Positions 7,031 to 9,963 of a DNA stretch of 9,963 nucleotides are shown here, in pieces. Position numbers and translations under genes: made by a program. Each line of letters opens with the position of its first letter. Position 1 is the stretch's first letter. The notes below the pieces were generated by a model that had not been told where the DNA came from, searched no databases, and saw nothing but the letters and a program-made list of their open reading frames with translations. The stretch covers positions 1 to 9,963 of the forward strand of contig CAJKHT010000089.1 of NCBI GenBank assembly GCA_905199755.1, in the 5' to 3' direction. This DNA is from an uncultured Eubacteriales bacterium (GTDB taxonomy: Bacteria; Bacillota; Clostridia; UBA1381).

Positions 7031-8554
7031 TTATACATATTTTGCCGCAAGAGTCATGATTTCCTCCTGGGTTGTGTCTGCCGCGTCCACCTCGCCTGCG
7101 AGCTTTCCGCCCGACATAACCAGTATGCGGTCACATACACCAAGCAGCTCCGGCATTTCCGATGATACCATTATTACCGTCTTTCCCTTTTCGGCAAGAT
7201 CTATTATAAGCTGATATATTTCATATTTCGCACCGACATCTATACCTCTTGTCGGCTCATCGAGCAGGAGTACCGTCGGATCGGTAAGAAGCCAGCGTCC
7301 CAGAATAACTTTCTGCTGATTTCCTCCCGAAAGAGTACGTATCTTTGTTTCCTGATCCGGTGTCTTTACTCTCATGGATTTAATACACCAGTCCGTGTTC
7401 TTCTTCAGTTTTGCCTTGCTCAGAAACGGTCCCGTTTTGCATTTGTCAAGGCTTGATATTGTTGCATTTTCACGTATGTTAAGTATTCCGAAAATACCCG
7501 TCGCACGCCGTTCCTCGGTAAGCAGAGCAAAACCGTTTTTAATGGAATCTCCGGCATTTTTATTTTTAATGGGCTTTTTATTAAGCTTAATGGAACCCGA
7601 TTTTCTGGTTGCAATTCCGAAAATATTTTCCAAAAGCTCTGTTCTTCCCGAGCCGTCCAGTCCAGCAACACCAAGTATTTCGCCCTTGCGCGCTTTAAAG
7701 GACACGTCCCGAAGCTTTGAATATTCCGCTGACAGATTATCCACCTCAAGCAGCACATCGCCTATTTTATTGGTTTTCGGCGGATAAACATTTGTAAGCT
7801 CACGTCCTACCATAAGCTTTATTATCTCGTCCATGGTAAGCTCCTTTGCCGCCTTTGTCGCTATCCATTTGCCGTCACGCATTATTGTGACATCATCGGA
7901 TATACGCAGAATTTCCGCCATTTTATGTGATATATATATTATTGCGCAGCCTCTGTCGCGAAGCATATTTATAATGCGGAAAAGATGTTCAACCTCCTCC
8001 TCGGTAAGCGATGATGTCGGCTCGTCAAACACGATGACCTTTGAATTGTATGAAACCGCCTTTGCAATTTCCACCATCTGCCTTTGCGAAACCGGCATGG
8101 TACTCATCACCGTTTTCGGATCAATGTCAAGTCCGAGATTTTTAAAGACTTCCTTTGTCGCGGTATACATTTTCTTTTCGCTTGTAATGGGAATACCCTT
8201 TGCCACGGTCGGGAAACGGCCGAGCCACATATTATCCATTACATTACGCTTCAGCGCCTGATTAAGCTCCTGATGCACCATTGCAACACCGTTTTCCAGA
8301 GCTTCTTTGGAATTTTTGAAATCTATTTCCTTTCCGTCCAGATATATTCTGCCTGCATCCTTATTGTACACACCGAACAGACATTTCATAAGCGTAGATT
8401 TTCCGGCTCCGTTTTCCCCCATCAGCGCATGAACAGTACCTGCCTTTACGCTAAGATTGACCTTATCCAGCGCCTTTACGCCGGGGAAAGCCTTTTCTAT
8501 GTTCTCCATTTTCAGAAGAACGGGTTTTTCATTATTATTTACACTATTGCTCAT
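7031..8554 (-). CDS. mglA: Galactose/methyl-galactoside ABC importer ATPase MglA
   Basis: A 507-residue tandem ATPase (E. coli MglA is 506). First domain: Walker A GENGAGKST (46-54), Q-loop Q95, degenerate signature VSQRQ, Walker B VIVFDEPTSSL (D177/E178) and switch H210. Second domain: degenerate Walker A GLDGSGRTE with Arg304 for the catalytic Lys, canonical signature LSGGNQQK (408-415), Walker B LLLDEPTRGID (D432/E433), and no switch His (SSEMPEL). Asymmetry of this kind is typical of the RbsA/MglA class. Near-identity to recalled E. coli MglA in NGVAMVHQELN, VMDNMWLGR and MRVKTP supports the name. It acts at the inner membrane face, powering MglC. It is separated from mglB by 160 nt of structured DNA, and its ribosome site is weak (AGG 4 nt and GGGG about 10 nt before the ATG), so it is probably made at a lower level than MglB. 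Confidence 0.97.
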   Translation of the reverse strand: MSNSVNNNEKPVLLKMENIEKAFPGVKALDKVNLSVKAGTVHALMGENGAGKSTLMKCLFGVYNKDAGRIYLDGKEIDFKNSKEALENGVAMVHQELNQALKRNVMDNMWLGRFPTVAKGIPITSEKKMYTATKEVFKNLGLDIDPKTVMSTMPVSQRQMVEIAKAVSYNSKVIVFDEPTSSLTEEEVEHLFRIINMLRDRGCAIIYISHKMAEILRISDDVTIMRDGKWIATKAAKELTMDEIIKLMVGRELTNVYPPKTNKIGDVLLEVDNLSAEYSKLRDVSFKARKGEILGVAGLDGSGRTELLENIFGIATRKSGSIKLNKKPIKNKNAGDSIKNGFALLTEERRATGIFGILNIRENATISSLDKCKTGPFLSKAKLKKNTDWCIKSMRVKTPDQETKIRTLSGGNQQKVILGRWLLTDPTVLLLDEPTRGIDVGAKYEIYQLIIDLAEKGKTVIMVSSEMPELLGVCDRILVMSGGKLAGEVDAADTTQEEIMTLAAKYV

Positions 8555-8609
8555 AAGCCTATACCCCGTTTCTTATTTACATTTCGGGGGGCATTTAAAA
8601 AGTACAGAC

Positions 8610-8632
8610 CGTTTCGGTGTGTTCCCGAACCG
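8610..8632 (-). repeat. Second stem-loop of the mglB-mglA gap
   Basis: On the minus strand CGGTTCGG (8632-8625) pairs with CCGAAACG (8617-8610) with one mismatch, around a 7-nt loop. The T run at 8601-8597 comes 8 nt after the stem, so it is at best a weak attenuator. Confidence 0.5.
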
Positions 8633-8634
8633 CC

Positions 8635-8675
8635 CATGAAACGCACCGCCCGTACACCGTCGGGTGCGTTTCATG
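8635..8675 (-). repeat. 13-bp perfect inverted repeat after mglB
   Basis: CATGAAACGCACC (8635-8647 on the plus strand) is exactly complementary to GGTGCGTTTCATG (8663-8675), with a 15-nt loop. The RNA hairpin would form 39 nt after the mglB stop. No U run follows directly, so it is not a classical terminator; a 3'-end stabiliser for mglB mRNA is the likeliest role. An upstream GTGCG (8685-8681, minus strand) could compete for the CGCAC arm (8668-8664). Confidence 0.8.
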
Positions 8676-8714
8676 CGTTCCGCACTCTTTTTACCCCCTT
8701 ATAAACCTCACTCT

Positions 8715-9800
8715 TTACTTATTTTCTGCCGTGTATGTTGAATACGGAATATTTATTCTCCATGTTCCTACAACTTCGCTGTTGTCTAGACCGTCAAACG
8801 CATTCTTATCGTCAAAGTAATTCTGTGCAATACTTGTGATTGCGTTTGCCATGCCGTCTGCGTCCTGCTTGATTGTACCGACCATGCTGCCCTTTTCTAT
8901 CGCTGACTTTGCCGCATCTGTTGCGTCTACTCCGAATACGGGAATTGTTTTGCCCGTACCGTTGTTGTAGCCTGCTGTCTGCAATGCCGACAATGCGCCG
9001 AGAGCCATTTCGTCATTATTCGCTATAACAAGCTCTACCATGTTATTGTTAGCAACGCTGTACTGAGCAAGAATTGTGCTCATGTAGTCCGTAGCCGCTG
9101 CCGATGACCACTGACCGTTCTGGTCAACAAGATATTTGTTGCTGTTTGATGAATCGTAAAATTCCAGCTCCGGCTTGCCTGCCTCTTTTAGAACCTTGTT
9201 TGCATCTTCAACACCGTACTGTGTACGAGCTATGGCTTCCATGTTTCCTTCCTGGCCCTTGAATATAACATAACTAATTTTTCCGTCACCGTTCAAATCA
9301 GTCTTGTCATAGTTATCTACCAGATACTTACCTATCATTTCGCCCTGCATGTGTCCTGCCATTTCGTAATCCGTTCCGACAAACACACACTTATCGTAGC
9401 TGCTTACAACCGATTCATCAACCGAGCGGTTAAAGAATACTACCGGCACGTCCTGCGCCTTTGCCTGATCTATAATGTTCTGTGCCGCATCGTTTGAACC
9501 GGTATCAACAACGTTTACAACCAAAAGCTTTGAACCCTTTGCCAGTGCCGTTGTAACCTGTTCCGTCTGAGTTGTCTGATTGCCGTTTGCGTCATAGTTC
9601 TGGAATTTTAAGCCTTTGCCCGTGAGGAGCTTATCCATTGCCGAACGAACGCTTGAAATGTACGTATCGCTGTAGGTGTAGTAGAACACCGAAACCTCAC
9701 CGTTATTCGCTTTTCCGTCTCCGCCCGTACTTCCGCACGATGCCAGTCCCATAACCATTACAGCCGCCATGGCTGCCGCCAGTATTTTTCTGAGTTTCAT
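8715..9800 (-). CDS. mglB: Galactose/glucose-binding lipoprotein MglB
   Basis: A 361-residue extracellular binding protein that delivers galactose, glucose or methyl-galactoside to MglA/MglC. Residues 1-21 are a lipoprotein signal peptide (KLRK, hydrophobic core, lipobox LASC), lipidated at Cys22, followed by a Gly/Asn-rich linker. A calcium-loop motif DLNGDGKIS (168-176) matches the DLNKDGQIQ loop of E. coli galactose-binding protein. Other shared segments are PVVFFNRSV (N124), DKCVFVGTDYEMAG, VIANNDEMALGAL (259-270), PVFGVDATDAA (D292) and MVGTIKQDA. By recalled alignment, ligand residues D45, N124, R192, N261/N262 and D292 are kept, while E. coli H152, D154 and N256 correspond to N186, E188 and Q312. 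GGAG 9 nt before the ATG supports the start. It is the first gene after the AT-rich promoter region and probably the most highly expressed in the operon. Confidence 0.95.
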   Translation of the reverse strand: MKLRKILAAAMAAVMVMGLASCGSTGGDGKANNGEVSVFYYTYSDTYISSVRSAMDKLLTGKGLKFQNYDANGNQTTQTEQVTTALAKGSKLLVVNVVDTGSNDAAQNIIDQAKAQDVPVVFFNRSVDESVVSSYDKCVFVGTDYEMAGHMQGEMIGKYLVDNYDKTDLNGDGKISYVIFKGQEGNMEAIARTQYGVEDANKVLKEAGKPELEFYDSSNSNKYLVDQNGQWSSAAATDYMSTILAQYSVANNNMVELVIANNDEMALGALSALQTAGYNNGTGKTIPVFGVDATDAAKSAIEKGSMVGTIKQDADGMANAITSIAQNYFDDKNAFDGLDNSEVVGTWRINIPYSTYTAENK

Positions 9801-9822
9801 AATATTTTTCTCCTTTCAATCT

Positions 9823-9852
9823 TCAAGTCTTTTTATTTCCGTTCCGACTTGA
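9823..9852 (-). repeat. Leader stem-loop just upstream of the mglB ribosome site
   Basis: On the minus strand TCAAGTC (9852-9846) pairs perfectly with GACTTGA (9829-9823) around a 16-nt loop, ending shortly before the AAAGGAG ribosome site. An earlier AAGTCG copy in the leader (within GGGAAGTCG, about 9879-9871) could pair with the same GACTT arm, so two structures compete. A regulatory role is possible but unproven. Confidence 0.45.
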
Positions 9853-9892
9853 TACCGTTTTGTTTTTTTCGACTTCCCTTGTCGTTGTCTTT

Positions 9893-9898
9893 ATTATA
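9893..9898 (-). promoter_or_regulatory. Probable -10 box of the mglB promoter
   Basis: A perfect TATAAT (9898-9893, minus strand) lies about 93 nt before the mglB ATG and predicts a leader of about 85 nt. At 16-18 nt upstream the sequence is only TTTATT-like, a poor -35, which fits a promoter needing an activator such as the AraC-type regulator in this window. The promoter assignment is inferred from position and the -10 match alone. Confidence 0.5.
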
Positions 9899-9905
9899 GT
9901 CGATA

Positions 9906-9938
9906 TTGAATTTAAAATAAATGCATTTTATTATTCAA
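9906..9938. promoter_or_regulatory. AT-rich imperfect dyad upstream of mglB, candidate operator
   Basis: TTGAAT (9906-9911) and ATTCAA (9933-9938) are inverted copies flanking a palindromic ATGCAT (9921-9926) set in A/T runs. The dyad covers the expected -35 zone of the TATAAT box. It is a candidate binding site for the YesN-type regulator. Symmetry is imperfect (arm and core centres differ by 1.5 nt) and the region is very AT-rich. Upstream of 9938 to the window end I see only A/T-rich sequence and no gene. Confidence 0.35.
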
Positions 9939-9963
9939 AATGTATAAAAAATTATTGTATTTT

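Larger units (their letters stand above)
8555..8714 (-). other. GC-rich structured intergenic segment between mglB and mglA
   Basis: This 160-nt gap has no convincing gene. Positions 8601-8690 contain 53 G/C in 90 by hand count, against 22 in 90 at 5431-5520 and 30 in 120 at 9841-9960. It holds two successive stem-loops (listed separately) and a run of five T on the minus strand (8601-8597). A 33-codon open frame (8674-8573) has no ribosome site. The usual role of hairpins between a binding-protein gene and its transporter genes is to protect the binding-protein mRNA or reduce read-through; that role is inferred here. It could also be a dispersed intergenic repeat. Confidence 0.6.

Noticed and set aside
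8573..8674. 33-codon minus-strand frame (begins MKRTRRCTGG) inside the mglB-mglA gap
   Set aside because: No ribosome site at proper spacing; the frame runs through both stem-loops, so the sequence is better explained as RNA structure or a repeat. It would deserve another look if it recurs as a conserved peptide.
8597..8675. Rho-independent terminator between mglB and mglA
   Set aside because: The 13-bp stem has no U run directly after it, and the second stem is separated by 8 nt from a short five-T run. Partial attenuation is possible, but full termination would cut MglB off from its transporter.
8084..8704. Plus-strand open frame of 206 codons opposite mglA and the mglB-mglA gap
   Set aside because: It is antisense to a highly conserved ATPase, its translation is Cys/His/Phe-rich as expected of a shadow frame, and I recognise no domain in it.
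9801..9963. Catabolite-repression (cre) site at the mgl promoter
   Set aside because: I looked for a TGNAANCGNTNNCA-like palindrome in this gap and the one at 5431-5524 and found no acceptable match.

Overview
The window is a carbohydrate uptake and sensing locus with every gene on the minus strand, read from the high coordinates down. Moderate GC in genes, AT-rich promoters, strong AGGAGG-type ribosome sites, lipoprotein-anchored binding proteins and a YesM/YesN-type two-component pair point to a Gram-positive Bacillota, most likely a Clostridia member. Species cannot be named from this sequence.

Region 1 (9963 to 5525) is a galactose/methyl-galactoside ABC importer operon: an AT-rich promoter and leader, mglB (lipid-anchored binding protein), a 160-nt GC-rich intergenic segment with strong hairpins, mglA (double ATPase), mglC (permease), and a small single-pass membrane protein carrying one extracellular Listeria-Bacteroides (InlB B-repeat/Flg_new) module. 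Nothing I know of links this last protein to the Mgl complex.

Region 2 (5524 to about 1) starts with a good sigma-A-like promoter at 5477-5505. It reads a YesN-type AraC response regulator, a YesM-type sensor kinase, a second RbsB-like sugar-binding lipoprotein that overlaps the kinase gene by 14 nt, and an AKR14/YghZ-like aldo/keto reductase. After the reductase a further open frame runs off the window edge, so the operon probably continues.

How they work together (inference): the second binding protein, the kinase and the regulator look like a three-component sugar sensor resembling the XylFII-LytSR design of Clostridium beijerinckii. The lipoprotein would bind sugar outside the cell and engage the kinase's extracellular domain. 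The regulator would then activate the mgl promoter and perhaps its own. The reductase could handle sugar-derived aldehydes.

The most interesting points are the three-component sensor, the small repeat-domain membrane protein as a possible accessory of the importer, the unusual GC-rich structured segment between mglB and mglA, and the differing predicted ligand pockets of the two binding proteins. The core importer genes are ordinary. I see no RNA gene, CRISPR array, insertion sequence or phage gene.
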